A DNA stretch of 12,548 bases from Spirochaetales bacterium (GCA_022771185.1 JALFCJ010000102.1:1-12548), one strand, 5' to 3'; shown: positions 1 to 8,297, counted from the first letter of the stretch. Program-made: numbers and translations. The notes: generated by a model not told the origin, from the letters alone.

Positions 1-1103
1 CTCAGACAGACTTTATTCAGGTCCTAAAAGAATGGTGGTGGAGACTTGATAGAGGACTCAGAGAGGAGAGTACATATTACTCATCTCTTATCTGCTCTCT
101 CGATGCCATTGCTTCCGGTACCACAAGCTGCGTAGATCATCACGCTTCTCCTTGTTATATCGAAGGCTCCTTGTCCACAATTGCAAAGGGAATGGAAGAA
201 ATCGGAGTCAGAGGCTCCACATGCTTTGAAGTCACAGATAGAAACAGAGGTATGGAGGAAGTAGAGGAAGGTGTTGCTGAAAACATCAGATTTGCCAATG
301 AAGTGGATGAAAGACTAAAGAAAGGCGAGGATGTTCTCTGCGAAGCTACAATCGGTGGCCATGCTCCGTTTACTATCCCTGATGAGGGATTGAAAATGAT
401 GGGTGATGCCATGGAGAAGACTGGAAGAGGTATGCATATACACGTGGCTGAAGCCAGCTACGACAGTGTATGGTCCCACCATTTCTATAACAAAGACCTT
501 GCAGATAGATTGGATTCCTTCGGTCTTTTGACTCCAAAGTCATTGATTGTACATGGTGTACATCTATCTGAGAAGGAAATCGCCCTTATCAATGAGCGTG
601 ACTGTTTCTTTGCTGTAAACCCTCGTTCCAACATGAACAACAACATCGGATGCAATACTAAGCTTCCTTTGATCAAGAATCTTTGTCTCGGTACCGACGG
701 GTGCGGCGGAAATATGTTTGAAGAGATAAAAATAGCATTCTTCAAGCATAAGGATGTTACAGGGCCATGGTGGCCATCAAACTTCCTTGAAGTATTGAAT
801 AGAGGAAACAAGCTTGTTGAGTCTCAGTTCGGTGGAAGAATAAAGCTTGGTAGAATCGAAGAGGGATATAAAGCTGATATTGTTCTTCTTGACTACAAAA
901 ATCCGACACCACTTGTGACAGCCAATGCTCCAAACCACTTTGTCTGGGGAATGGGAAGCGGAAACGTTAATACTACAATTGTCAATGGTAAGGTTCTTTT
1001 CAAAGATCATCACTTCGTACGTAGCGATGCAGAAGATATCTATAAGAGGGCATCTGTCGTTGCTGGAGAACTTTGGAAGGAAGTTGACAAGATAAAAGCT
1101 TGA
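1..1103 (+). CDS. ssnA: SsnA-type amidohydrolase, 5' truncated by window edge
   Basis: This is a metal-dependent amidohydrolase of the SsnA family. The reading frame is open from base 3, so the gene starts outside the window. 366 residues are visible, and about 75-90 N-terminal residues, including the usual HxH metal motif, are missing. Family marks include the tryptophan-rich WWWRLDRGL near the left edge, VDHHASP (about bases 135-155), the metal motif HIHVAE (bases 435-452), HGVHLSE (from about 552), the SsnA-typical NPRSNMNNN, and GTDGCGGNMFEE carrying the metal-binding Asp. A TTG at 171 could be mistaken for a start, but homology continues upstream. SsnA is encoded with YgfK, YgfM and XdhD in selenium-linked molybdenum hydroxylase/purine clusters. 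Its substrate is not settled, but a cytoplasmic deaminase or ring-opening role on a purine-derived compound is plausible. It probably heads the operon that continues 130 nt downstream. Confidence 0.9.
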   Translation, partial: QTDFIQVLKEWWWRLDRGLREESTYYSSLICSLDAIASGTTSCVDHHASPCYIEGSLSTIAKGMEEIGVRGSTCFEVTDRNRGMEEVEEGVAENIRFANEVDERLKKGEDVLCEATIGGHAPFTIPDEGLKMMGDAMEKTGRGMHIHVAEASYDSVWSHHFYNKDLADRLDSFGLLTPKSLIVHGVHLSEKEIALINERDCFFAVNPRSNMNNNIGCNTKLPLIKNLCLGTDGCGGNMFEEIKIAFFKHKDVTGPWWPSNFLEVLNRGNKLVESQFGGRIKLGRIEEGYKADIVLLDYKNPTPLVTANAPNHFVWGMGSGNVNTTIVNGKVLFKDHHFVRSDAEDIYKRASVVAGELWKEVDKIKA

Positions 1104-1113
1104 TATAGTGGAT

Positions 1114-1131
1114 TGCGGTTTAAGAACTGCA
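1114..1131 (+). other. Small hairpin in the ssnA-xdh gap
   Basis: Seven base pairs (one G-T wobble) around a TAAG loop, TGCGGTT/AACTGCA, begin 11 nt after the ssnA stop codon. No T-run follows, so it is not a classical terminator. It could stabilise the 3' end of the upstream mRNA or form part of a leader structure with the second hairpin at 1154-1171. Confidence 0.4.
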
Positions 1132-1153
1132 GCCTTATAATCTTTATGGTGGT

Positions 1154-1171
1154 AGGGGGAGAAATCCCCCT
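1154..1171 (+). promoter_or_regulatory. GC-rich GAAA-loop hairpin before the xdh Mo subunit
   Basis: This is a perfect inverted repeat, AGGGGGA-GAAA-TCCCCCT, with seven pairs and a GNRA-type loop. It lies 62 nt upstream of the Mo-subunit start. The bases that follow are mixed (CTAATTGAT) with no uridine run, so read-through is expected. It may act as a partial terminator/attenuator or an mRNA processing and stability element that sets the ratio of ssnA to the hydroxylase genes. I see no convincing sigma70 promoter in this gap. Confidence 0.45.
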
Positions 1172-1233
1172 CTAATTGATAGCTTTCGTTTTGCCATTGA
1201 ATAAATCGGCGAATAATGGAGGAAGGAGACAAG

Positions 1234-3381
1234 ATGTCTTATACCAAAATCAGCGATAAGATTGAAAGAGTGGACGCTAGGACAAAAGCCAGGGGAGAAG
1301 CAATGTATGTTTGCGACATGACTCTTCCTGATATGCTTTATGCCTACATGGTGCGTTCCACATGTCCTAGGGGAAAGATTTTGAAAATCGATGTTCCTAA
1401 TCTCCCTAAAGGATACAAATTCATCACAGCAGACGATATCCCGCAGAAAGGGAACAACGAGCTTTGGATGATCTCCAAAGATTGGCGTGCCTTCGCAAAA
1501 GACTATGTTCTATATGTAGGTGAGACAATTGGTCTTTTGGTAGGTCCTGACAGGACTGTATTAAAGTATCTGAGGGATAATATTCATATTGAATATGAGC
1601 CTGAAGAACCTGCTGTCACTATCGATGATGGTATAGCTTCCAAGGGTGGTCCTATGTTCCCAGAGAAGGGGAACAATGTTTTCTGTTCTCTTCACTGCGA
1701 GAAAGGAAGACCCATGGAAGAGGTCTTTAGAGAGGCAGATGAAATTTTTGAAGAGACACTTGAAACTGGATATCAGGAGCATGTCCACTTGGAGACTAAT
1801 GGTGCGATTGTCACCATGGAAGATGGCAAGTTTGTCTTCTATGCATCTGCCCAGTGCCCATTCTACATCAGAAAGAGTATTGCAGGATTATTGGGGATCA
1901 GCGCAGATGACATCATAGTAAGACAGTGTACTACAGGTGGAGCCTTCGGAGGAAAGGAACACTTCCCAGATGTTCTCTGCGGTCCGCTTCTTGTAGCAGA
2001 AAACGTTATTCGTAAGCCTATCAAACTCATCTTCGACAGAGAAGAAGATACACAGTTCTCTGTTAAGAGACACCCTTCAAAGTGTGTTTATAAGACAGCT
2101 CTTAAAGATGGAAAGATCATCGGTATGGATGCAAAAGTATACTACAACGTAGGTGCATATCTTTCATCTTCTTTCGTCGTATTGCAGAGAGGTATCTTCC
2201 ATGCCAATGGTGTCTACAACATTCCTTCAACTCACTTAGTGGGAGAAGGTATCGGAACAAATACATTCCCGACCTGCGCTTTCCGTGGTTTCGGTGCTCC
2301 TCAGACTATATTTGCCGTGGAGACACATATGGACCACATCGCCCACCATTTGGGAGTGGATCCTTTGGAGTTCAAGAAAGACTACATAATCAAGCAGGGT
2401 GAAGAGACTGTAACAAACGGACACATCATCGAAGAAGTAAAGCTTCCGGAGATGCTTGATGTAGTAACTAAGGAAGCTGACTACTGGAGAAAGGCAAAAG
2501 AATATACCCCTGGATGCGGAAAGGGTATTGGAATATCAATGTATCTCCATGGCGGTGCCTTCACAGGAAATGGTGAACAGGCCATCATCAAAGCTCATGC
2601 AAGACTTGTAAGGACCGGAGATAGGGTAAGAATCGAAGTCGGTTCAACAGAAATGGGCCAGGGATTCCAGACATCTCTACGTAAGATTGCTGCAAATACG
2701 CTTCAGCTTCCAATTGAAAATATCGATTATGACAATCCTGATACATCAAATGTTGTAGACTCAGGCCCTACTGCTGCGTCCCGTTCTACAATGATCGTAG
2801 GTAAGCTTGTAGAAAGAGCCGCCGAAGAGATGAAGAGACGCTGGGATGAGGGCGATATCACAACAGAAGTCGAGTACGAACATCCTGAGGGATATCCATG
2901 GGATCAGAGTACTTTCAGGGGCGATGCATATCTTGGCTGGGGTTGGGGTGTTGCATGTGTAGAAGTTGAAGTCGATAAGCTTACAAACGAAGTAAGGACC
3001 GTTGGTATCTGGACCAGCCACGATATCGGACACCCGATCGATGAACTTATTGTTCATGGCCAGGTAAATGGAGGTATCATCCAGTCTCTCGGATATGCCA
3101 GCATGGAGAAACTTGAAAACAAGAACGGTTTCTTCCGCCAAAAGAGAATGAGCGACTATGTCATTCCTACAAGTATGGATTTCCCTCGTCAGTTCTATCA
3201 TCTTCAGGAGAACCCATATCCTTGGGGACCTCAAGGAGCCAAAGGAATGGGAGAGCTGGTATTCAATGGTGCGGATGCAGCTTATGTAGATGCAGTTGAA
3301 AGAGCTTTGGGAACTACTTTTAATTCAATTCCAATTCCACCGGAAGATATCGAGGAGGCTTTGAAGAAGAATGCTCAGTGA
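1234..3381 (+). CDS. Xanthine dehydrogenase family, molybdenum-binding subunit
   Basis: This 715-residue protein is the large, Moco-binding catalytic subunit of a molybdenum hydroxylase. It hydroxylates a heterocycle, most likely hypoxanthine/xanthine, using water as the oxygen source. Motifs in order are TTGGAFGGKE (233-242), CAFRGFGAPQ (348-357), EMGQG (473-477), GPTAASRS (511-518), GQVNGG (609-614) and GAKGMGE (668-674). Glu674 sits where the catalytic base lies in this family. Glu242 and Arg351 match the two residues that hold purines in bovine xanthine dehydrogenase (Glu802 and Arg880), which favours a purine substrate. I start at the ATG at 1234 because AAGGAG (1223-1228) sits 5 nt ahead of it. 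An in-frame ATG at 1216 would place that ribosome site inside the gene. The length is slightly below the usual 740-780. It overlaps the next gene by 11 nt, and the three subunits should form one cytoplasmic complex. Confidence 0.93.
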   Translation: MSYTKISDKIERVDARTKARGEAMYVCDMTLPDMLYAYMVRSTCPRGKILKIDVPNLPKGYKFITADDIPQKGNNELWMISKDWRAFAKDYVLYVGETIGLLVGPDRTVLKYLRDNIHIEYEPEEPAVTIDDGIASKGGPMFPEKGNNVFCSLHCEKGRPMEEVFREADEIFEETLETGYQEHVHLETNGAIVTMEDGKFVFYASAQCPFYIRKSIAGLLGISADDIIVRQCTTGGAFGGKEHFPDVLCGPLLVAENVIRKPIKLIFDREEDTQFSVKRHPSKCVYKTALKDGKIIGMDAKVYYNVGAYLSSSFVVLQRGIFHANGVYNIPSTHLVGEGIGTNTFPTCAFRGFGAPQTIFAVETHMDHIAHHLGVDPLEFKKDYIIKQGEETVTNGHIIEEVKLPEMLDVVTKEADYWRKAKEYTPGCGKGIGISMYLHGGAFTGNGEQAIIKAHARLVRTGDRVRIEVGSTEMGQGFQTSLRKIAANTLQLPIENIDYDNPDTSNVVDSGPTAASRSTMIVGKLVERAAEEMKRRWDEGDITTEVEYEHPEGYPWDQSTFRGDAYLGWGWGVACVEVEVDKLTNEVRTVGIWTSHDIGHPIDELIVHGQVNGGIIQSLGYASMEKLENKNGFFRQKRMSDYVIPTSMDFPRQFYHLQENPYPWGPQGAKGMGELVFNGADAAYVDAVERALGTTFNSIPIPPEDIEEALKKNAQ

Positions 3382-3853
3382 AGTTAAATTTACCCTGAAT
3401 GGGAAGAGAATAATCTACCAAGGTGACCCATTGAGAAGACTCTTGGATGTCATTAGGGAAGATTTGGGTTTTACAGGTACGAAAGAAGGATGTTCAGAGG
3501 GAGAGTGTGGTGCATGCTCTGTAATCAAAGATGGACGCCTTGTCACTTCTTGTATCATTCCTATCGGTGCCTGCAATGGCAGTGATATCCTCACTATCGA
3601 GGGAATAAGAGATACAGAGAAGGGTGAGTGTATTATTTCTGCTTTCGCAGAAGGCGGAGCTGTTCAGTGTGGTTTCTGTATTCCTGGTATGGTCATGGCT
3701 GCATATTATCTATTGGATAACAACCCGAATCCTACAGAAGAAGAGATAAGAATGGGAATCAGCGGCAATATCTGTAGATGTACAGGTTATGATTTGATTG
3801 TTGATTCCATTGCACTCGCAGCAAAGAAAGGAGCGGAACTATGGAAGAAATGA
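3371..3853 (+). CDS. Molybdenum hydroxylase [2Fe-2S] subunit
   Basis: This 160-residue electron-transfer subunit has two [2Fe-2S] centres, the usual length for the separate small subunit of xanthine dehydrogenase or CO dehydrogenase type enzymes. All eight cluster ligands are present. The plant-ferredoxin-type N-terminal domain has Cys41, Cys46, Cys49 (CSEGECGAC) and Cys61. The helical C-terminal domain has Cys100, Cys103 (CGFC) and Cys135, Cys137 (CRC in GNICRCTGY). It would pass electrons from the Mo centre of the upstream-encoded subunit to FAD on the downstream-encoded subunit. The ATG lies within the end of the previous gene, with a GAGGAGG at 3352-3358, and the coding end overlaps the FAD gene by 13 nt, which suggests translational coupling. 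It may also serve XdhD, whose own ferredoxin-like domain has lost its ligands. Confidence 0.95.
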   Translation: MLSEVKFTLNGKRIIYQGDPLRRLLDVIREDLGFTGTKEGCSEGECGACSVIKDGRLVTSCIIPIGACNGSDILTIEGIRDTEKGECIISAFAEGGAVQCGFCIPGMVMAAYYLLDNNPNPTEEEIRMGISGNICRCTGYDLIVDSIALAAKKGAELWKK

Positions 3854-4707
3854 TGTGCTATATTCCTGAGAATCTTGAAGAAGCCCTTGCTATCATGGAC
3901 GAAAAAGATGCAATCGCCCTTGCCGGAGGTTCAGACTTAATGGTCAGCGGAGCCAACGGTACAGGAGTCAACCCATCTTTTTCCCGCCCTGTAGTCATCA
4001 TCTCAAACCTTCCTGAGCTGAAAGGCATTAAGAAACGTGAAGATGGCTGGACAGAAATCGGAGCTCTCTCAACAAGTAGAGAAATTGCAGAATGCGAGCT
4101 TGTCCACCCTCTAGTCAGAAAGGCTGCATCCCAAATGGGAGCTGTAGCTCTCCGTAACAGCGCAACTATCGGCGGAAACATTGCAAACGCCAGCCCTAAA
4201 GGAGATACTCCTCAGCCTTTGATCCTCTTGGATGCTGAAGTGACACTTAAGAGTGTAAGGGGCGAAAGAAGAATGAAGGTCGATGACTTTATTCTTGGAG
4301 CCAAGAAAACACAGTTGGAGAAGGGAGAAATCATCACTTCTGTCCTTATTCCTCCATCAAATCTTACTCATTGCTACTATAGAAAAATAGGTATGAGAAG
4401 AGCAAATGCCATCAGTAAGCTTACTATAAGTATCGGAGCTGAAGTAAGGGATGGAAAAGTCGTAGATTTCCGTGCTTCTTCCGGTGCTGCAGGCCCGAAA
4501 GTAATCAGAAGTCATTCTTCTGAATCTATCCTTATCGGAAAGACACTTTCAGAGCTTCCAGAATATAAAGAAGAGTTTCTTGATGCATGGAATAATGCAA
4601 TTTCCCCACGTGCAATGCCTGAATATAGACGTGGAACAACAAGAAGAATGCTTTCGTTTTTCATCGATGCTCTCTCTTCGGGAGTCGAGGAAGGAATAAT
4701 CGAATAG
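3841..4707 (+). CDS. Molybdenum hydroxylase FAD-binding subunit
   Basis: This 288-residue FAD-binding subunit of the same complex receives electrons from the [2Fe-2S] subunit and hands them to NAD+ or another acceptor. The two FAD-contact segments are clear: AGGSDLM (28-34) and LRNSATIGGNIANASPKGD (104-122). The C-terminal part has the expected GAAGPK and RRGTTRRML stretches of the CO dehydrogenase flavoprotein C-terminal domain. AAAGGAG (3827-3833) is 7 nt before the ATG, so I keep this start, although Met4 and Met5 follow closely. The length is normal for the family. It overlaps the [2Fe-2S] gene by 13 nt, and its stop codon TAG lies inside the ribosome binding site of the next gene. Confidence 0.94.
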   Translation: MEEMMCYIPENLEEALAIMDEKDAIALAGGSDLMVSGANGTGVNPSFSRPVVIISNLPELKGIKKREDGWTEIGALSTSREIAECELVHPLVRKAASQMGAVALRNSATIGGNIANASPKGDTPQPLILLDAEVTLKSVRGERRMKVDDFILGAKKTQLEKGEIITSVLIPPSNLTHCYYRKIGMRRANAISKLTISIGAEVRDGKVVDFRASSGAAGPKVIRSHSSESILIGKTLSELPEYKEEFLDAWNNAISPRAMPEYRRGTTRRMLSFFIDALSSGVEEGIIE

Positions 4708-4715
4708 GAGGCAAA

Positions 4716-5411
4716 ATGGTTATTCATCACCCATCAAATGCTTTAGAAGCTGTAAATACAAGGAAAGCGATACCTTGTAGTGTATATCTGGCCGGAGGAA
4801 CTGAGGATTTGAGACTTGGTGGGCAAGGCGAGAATAAAGATTTGATTGACATCAACGGTATCGTTCCTTCTGAAATCAGATTGAGGGAAGATGGCATGGT
4901 TGAAATCGGTGCCCTTGCTACGCTTGAGGATTTAATTGAGTCTGATCTTATTCCCGAGTGTGTGAAGAAGGGTGCAAGACTCTGTGCGTCTTTTGAAAAG
5001 AGAAATAGCGCCACTGTTGGTGGCAATATCGGATCTCGTCGTGACGACAGTTACCTTGGAGCTCTCTTTTCTGTTCTTGATGTGGTGATGCATACCATAA
5101 CTCCACATGGAGAAGAAGACAAAAAGGTTTCATCTTATTTTCCGACCGATTGTAGAAGGCTGATTCTTTATTTCGTATTGGATCCAAATAAAGAAGCTTT
5201 TATCAAGAGATTCGGCAACACTTCATCATCCCACGCCACTTTGATCGCTGCTGAGTGCGAGGGAAAATATGCACTCTCTGTCAAAGGATCTAAGATGGTC
5301 ATGGGTATAACTCCTGAGATTTACAAGGATGTGGAATATGTCTCAGATATTACAGGTAGTGCAGAGTATAAGAAGTATCTGGCTTCCATAGCCTTTGAAG
5401 GAGAGAAATGA
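4716..5411 (+). CDS. ygfM: YgfM-like short FAD-binding subunit
   Basis: This is a second FAD-binding-subunit homologue, 231 residues, clearly shorter than the 288-residue one just upstream. It keeps AGGTEDL (26-32) and RNSATVGGNIGSRRDDS (96-112), the FAD-contact motifs, but the segment after them is compact and the C-terminal domain is reduced. Its place directly before xdhD matches the ygfM-xdhD pair of E. coli, and I name it on that synteny and the shared motifs. It is probably the flavin partner of XdhD. AGGAGG (4706-4711), which overlaps the previous stop codon, is 4 nt before the ATG. The stop codon overlaps the xdhD ATG (ATGA). Because the electron path from XdhD is unclear, it may also work with the [2Fe-2S] subunit or an out-of-window YgfK-type protein. 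Confidence 0.85.
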   Translation: MVIHHPSNALEAVNTRKAIPCSVYLAGGTEDLRLGGQGENKDLIDINGIVPSEIRLREDGMVEIGALATLEDLIESDLIPECVKKGARLCASFEKRNSATVGGNIGSRRDDSYLGALFSVLDVVMHTITPHGEEDKKVSSYFPTDCRRLILYFVLDPNKEAFIKRFGNTSSSHATLIAAECEGKYALSVKGSKMVMGITPEIYKDVEYVSDITGSAEYKKYLASIAFEGEK

Positions 5412-8290
5412 TGGAATATAAGTGTATTATCAACAATAAGAATATTGTTCTCTCTGGAAAAGAAGACGAGAGATTGAGGGATGTACTTTATAGAAACGGA
5501 TATAACAGTGTAAGAGACAGCGATGACAGAGAAGGCTTTGCTGGAAGCGATACTATTATTTTCAATGGAAAACTGAAGTATTCTAACTTAATTCTCCTTT
5601 ATCAAGCAGAGGGTGCAGTAATGAGGACTGCAGAAGGTTTGTTAACTGGCAGAGAGCTAAACTATGTACAGAAGGCAATGATCAGTGCCGGTATAGTACA
5701 GAGTGCATATAACGCTCCCGCTGCTGCCTTGATTCTTACTTGGCTTTTGGAGCAGAAACCAAATCCGACTAAAGAAGAAATAAAGGATGTTCTATCCGGT
5801 ATCTTTATCAGAGATGCAGGTTATGAGCACTATTACCTGGCAGTAAAACTTGCAACTGAATTGAGAGACTATGGCGAATATAAGTCTGAGATAGCTCCCT
5901 CTTTCAGACCAAAGCTAAATATCATTGGAAAACCTTGTGATAAAATCGACGGAGCTTCCCTTGTATCAGGAGAGAAAGTATTTGTCGAAGACAAAGTTCC
6001 TCAGGATGCTTGGTGCCTACATGTTCTCAGAAGCCCATTTGCTCATGCTTATATTAACTCTATCGATACCAGTGAAGCTGAAAAACTGGATGGAGTAGAG
6101 ACCATCGTCACTGCCTTTAACTGCCCTGATATCTACTATATGCAGGCTGGGCAGGGTAATCCTGAACCAAGCCCACATGACAGAAGATTATTTAACAGAA
6201 AGGTCAGACATGTAGGTGACAGAGTTGCTGGTATAGTTGCAAGAACAAAAGAGATTGCAGATAAAGCTGCATCACTTATTAAAGTAGAGTATGAGCCATT
6301 GGATGCAGTGTTTACTGTAGAAGAGGCAATGGCTGAAGGTGCTCCACTCGTCCATAACGGAAAGGTTGAATATAGGGCTGGTGCTCCAGAGAACCTTGAT
6401 GAATACAACAAGGGACATGATGACGAGAGAGAGGGAAAAGTAGTTTACCAGTTCCCACTTCATGCAGATATCAGAAGAAACTTGGCTGCATCCAACAAGG
6501 GTGGAATCGGAGATGTAGAGAAAGGCTTTGCTGAAGCCGATGCCATTGTTGAAGAAACATATCAGACAAGTCAGATTCAGCATACTCCACTGGAGCCTCA
6601 TGTCTGTTATGCAACAGTTGAAGGCGGAAGACTTATTGTTCACGCATCTACTCAGGTTCCATACCACGTGAGAAGAATAGTAAGCTGGGTTTGTCAGATA
6701 CCTGAAAACAAAGTCCACGTAATCAAGGAAAGAGTCGGTGGTGGATATGGTAGTAAGCAGGATATTTTGGTTGAGGATTTGACAGCATACTGTGCTTGGA
6801 TTACTGGTAAGCCTATCTACTATAGGAATACAAGAGCTGAAGAATTCTACGCCAATAGTACTCGTCATCCTATGAGAGTCCATGTAAAGATGGGCGGAAA
6901 AAAGGATGGAACGATCACTGCAATCTTTATGGAAGTAAAGGCAAATACAGGCCCATATGGCAACCACGCCCTTACAGTACCGATGAATTCATGCTCAAAG
7001 ACATTACCTCTCTTTGCTGTAGAAAACATGAAATATGATCTGGAAGTATATTATACAAATACTCCTCCTGCCGGTGCATATCAGGGATATGGAACTCCTA
7101 AGGGAACCTATGGCTTGATGATGGCAATGGCAGAATTGGCTGATAAGCTTGGAGTAGATTATAAGACTATGGTGGAGAAAAACCACGTAGAGTCCGGATA
7201 TATGCTTGAGATTCTCAAGGGCCTTGGAGAAGGAAGAGAAGGAAACGTAGTCCCTGTAGGATCATGCGGACTAACAGAAGCTATTGAAAAAGGCTGTGAG
7301 ATGATCAAATGGGGAGAGAAAGAAGTCAGTCCAGATCCAGATTGGAAGATTGGAAAAGGCTTTGCCATGATTATGCAGGGCTCAGGCCTTCCTGGATTGG
7401 ACCACTCTGAAGCCATTGCAAAACTAGAGACAGATGGAACTGTCATCCTTAATAGCGGTGGTGCTGATATTGGAACAGGCTTGGATACTATTTCTGCCAA
7501 GATTGTATCTGAAATACTCTGTCTCCCTATGGATAAAATTACAATTGTCTCTGGCGATACTGATTCCTGTGCCTTCGATACTGGCGCTTATGCTTCCAGC
7601 GGTACTTTCTTCAGTGGCAATGCTTCTCTTGTCGCAACAAAGAAGCTAAAGGATCTTATTTTGGATGAAGCGGCAAAACAGCTGGATGAAGAGAAAGCTG
7701 ACTTGGATGTAAAGGCTCCAGGAGTAGTTTGGTCAAAGAAGAGTGGAAAAGAAATTACATATGGAGAACTCTCTCATACTGCAATTAGTGGCACAGGTCG
7801 TGGTCAGATGATCGCTCATGGCTCATTTGTTACAGCTGCATCTTCTGTTCCTTATGGCGCACACTTTGCTCAGGTGGCTGTAAACGTAAAGACAGGAGAA
7901 GTAAAGGTTCAGAAGTTCTATGCTCTTCAGGATGCAGGAACTCCAATTAACCCTGAAGTTGCTCTCTGCCAGATGTATGGAGCTGTAATGAAGTCCATCG
8001 GTCACTCTCTCTATGAGGGAATAATCTTGGATAAGGACGGAAATACTCTTAATGCTAACCTTACAGATTATGGTACTCCTATGATCTATGAAGCACCGGA
8101 AGACTTTAAGAGTGTTCTTATCGATGTAGATGATCCTGATGGACCATTTGGAGCAAAGTCTATAAGTGAAATAGCATGTAATGGTGCTGCTCCTGCTATC
8201 GGAATCGCTATTCATGACGCCTGCGGAGTCTGGGTAAGAAGTTGGCCTATGAGCCCAGAAAAGATTCTTAAAGGTCTCGGTAAGATCTAA
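5408..8290 (+). CDS. xdhD: XdhD-type molybdenum hydroxylase with cysteine-less N-terminal domain
   Basis: This 960-residue protein has an N-terminal [2Fe-2S]-like region (about 1-150) fused to a full Mo-binding part (about 170-960). The N-terminal region aligns with the separate [2Fe-2S] subunit, but all eight ligand cysteines are gone: FAGSD (44-48) replaces the CGAC area, VQSAYNAP (97-104) replaces QCGFCIP, and SGIFIRDAGY (130-139) replaces SGNICRCTGY. As I recall, E. coli XdhD has the same kind of domain. Mo-domain motifs are GGGYGSKQD (444-452), GAYQGYGTPKG (556-566), GGADIGTG (684-691) and GAKSISE (915-921), where Glu921 is the likely catalytic base. Gln451 and Gln559 stand where xanthine dehydrogenase has its purine-holding Glu and Arg, so the substrate or reaction probably differs. 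GAAGGAG precedes two adjacent ATGs (5408 and 5411), and either could start. The gene ends the operon before a strong terminator. Confidence 0.92.
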   Translation: MMEYKCIINNKNIVLSGKEDERLRDVLYRNGYNSVRDSDDREGFAGSDTIIFNGKLKYSNLILLYQAEGAVMRTAEGLLTGRELNYVQKAMISAGIVQSAYNAPAAALILTWLLEQKPNPTKEEIKDVLSGIFIRDAGYEHYYLAVKLATELRDYGEYKSEIAPSFRPKLNIIGKPCDKIDGASLVSGEKVFVEDKVPQDAWCLHVLRSPFAHAYINSIDTSEAEKLDGVETIVTAFNCPDIYYMQAGQGNPEPSPHDRRLFNRKVRHVGDRVAGIVARTKEIADKAASLIKVEYEPLDAVFTVEEAMAEGAPLVHNGKVEYRAGAPENLDEYNKGHDDEREGKVVYQFPLHADIRRNLAASNKGGIGDVEKGFAEADAIVEETYQTSQIQHTPLEPHVCYATVEGGRLIVHASTQVPYHVRRIVSWVCQIPENKVHVIKERVGGGYGSKQDILVEDLTAYCAWITGKPIYYRNTRAEEFYANSTRHPMRVHVKMGGKKDGTITAIFMEVKANTGPYGNHALTVPMNSCSKTLPLFAVENMKYDLEVYYTNTPPAGAYQGYGTPKGTYGLMMAMAELADKLGVDYKTMVEKNHVESGYMLEILKGLGEGREGNVVPVGSCGLTEAIEKGCEMIKWGEKEVSPDPDWKIGKGFAMIMQGSGLPGLDHSEAIAKLETDGTVILNSGGADIGTGLDTISAKIVSEILCLPMDKITIVSGDTDSCAFDTGAYASSGTFFSGNASLVATKKLKDLILDEAAKQLDEEKADLDVKAPGVVWSKKSGKEITYGELSHTAISGTGRGQMIAHGSFVTAASSVPYGAHFAQVAVNVKTGEVKVQKFYALQDAGTPINPEVALCQMYGAVMKSIGHSLYEGIILDKDGNTLNANLTDYGTPMIYEAPEDFKSVLIDVDDPDGPFGAKSISEIACNGAAPAIGIAIHDACGVWVRSWPMSPEKILKGLGKI

Positions 8291-8297
8291 AAAAACT

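Noticed and set aside
171..173. TTG as the start of the ssnA gene
   Set aside because: The frame is open to the window edge and the upstream residues (WWWRLDRGL, VDHHASP) are typical SsnA sequence, so TTG is an internal Leu.
1176..1204. Promoter for the xdh Mo subunit (TTGATA plus an AT-rich -10)
   Set aside because: The hexamer 17 nt downstream (GAATAA) matches the -10 consensus poorly, and better AT boxes have the wrong spacing.
6272..6967. Long open frame on the minus strand inside xdhD (231 codons)
   Set aside because: It lies wholly antisense to a well-supported family protein, has no ribosome site or recognisable motifs, and its sequence looks like a codon shadow. The same holds for 7823-8338 and 2761-3234.
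1234..8290. In-frame TGA selenocysteine codon in either Mo hydroxylase
   Set aside because: Both frames run intact between start and stop with no in-frame TGA. Selenium in this enzyme class is a labile cofactor ligand, not encoded selenocysteine.
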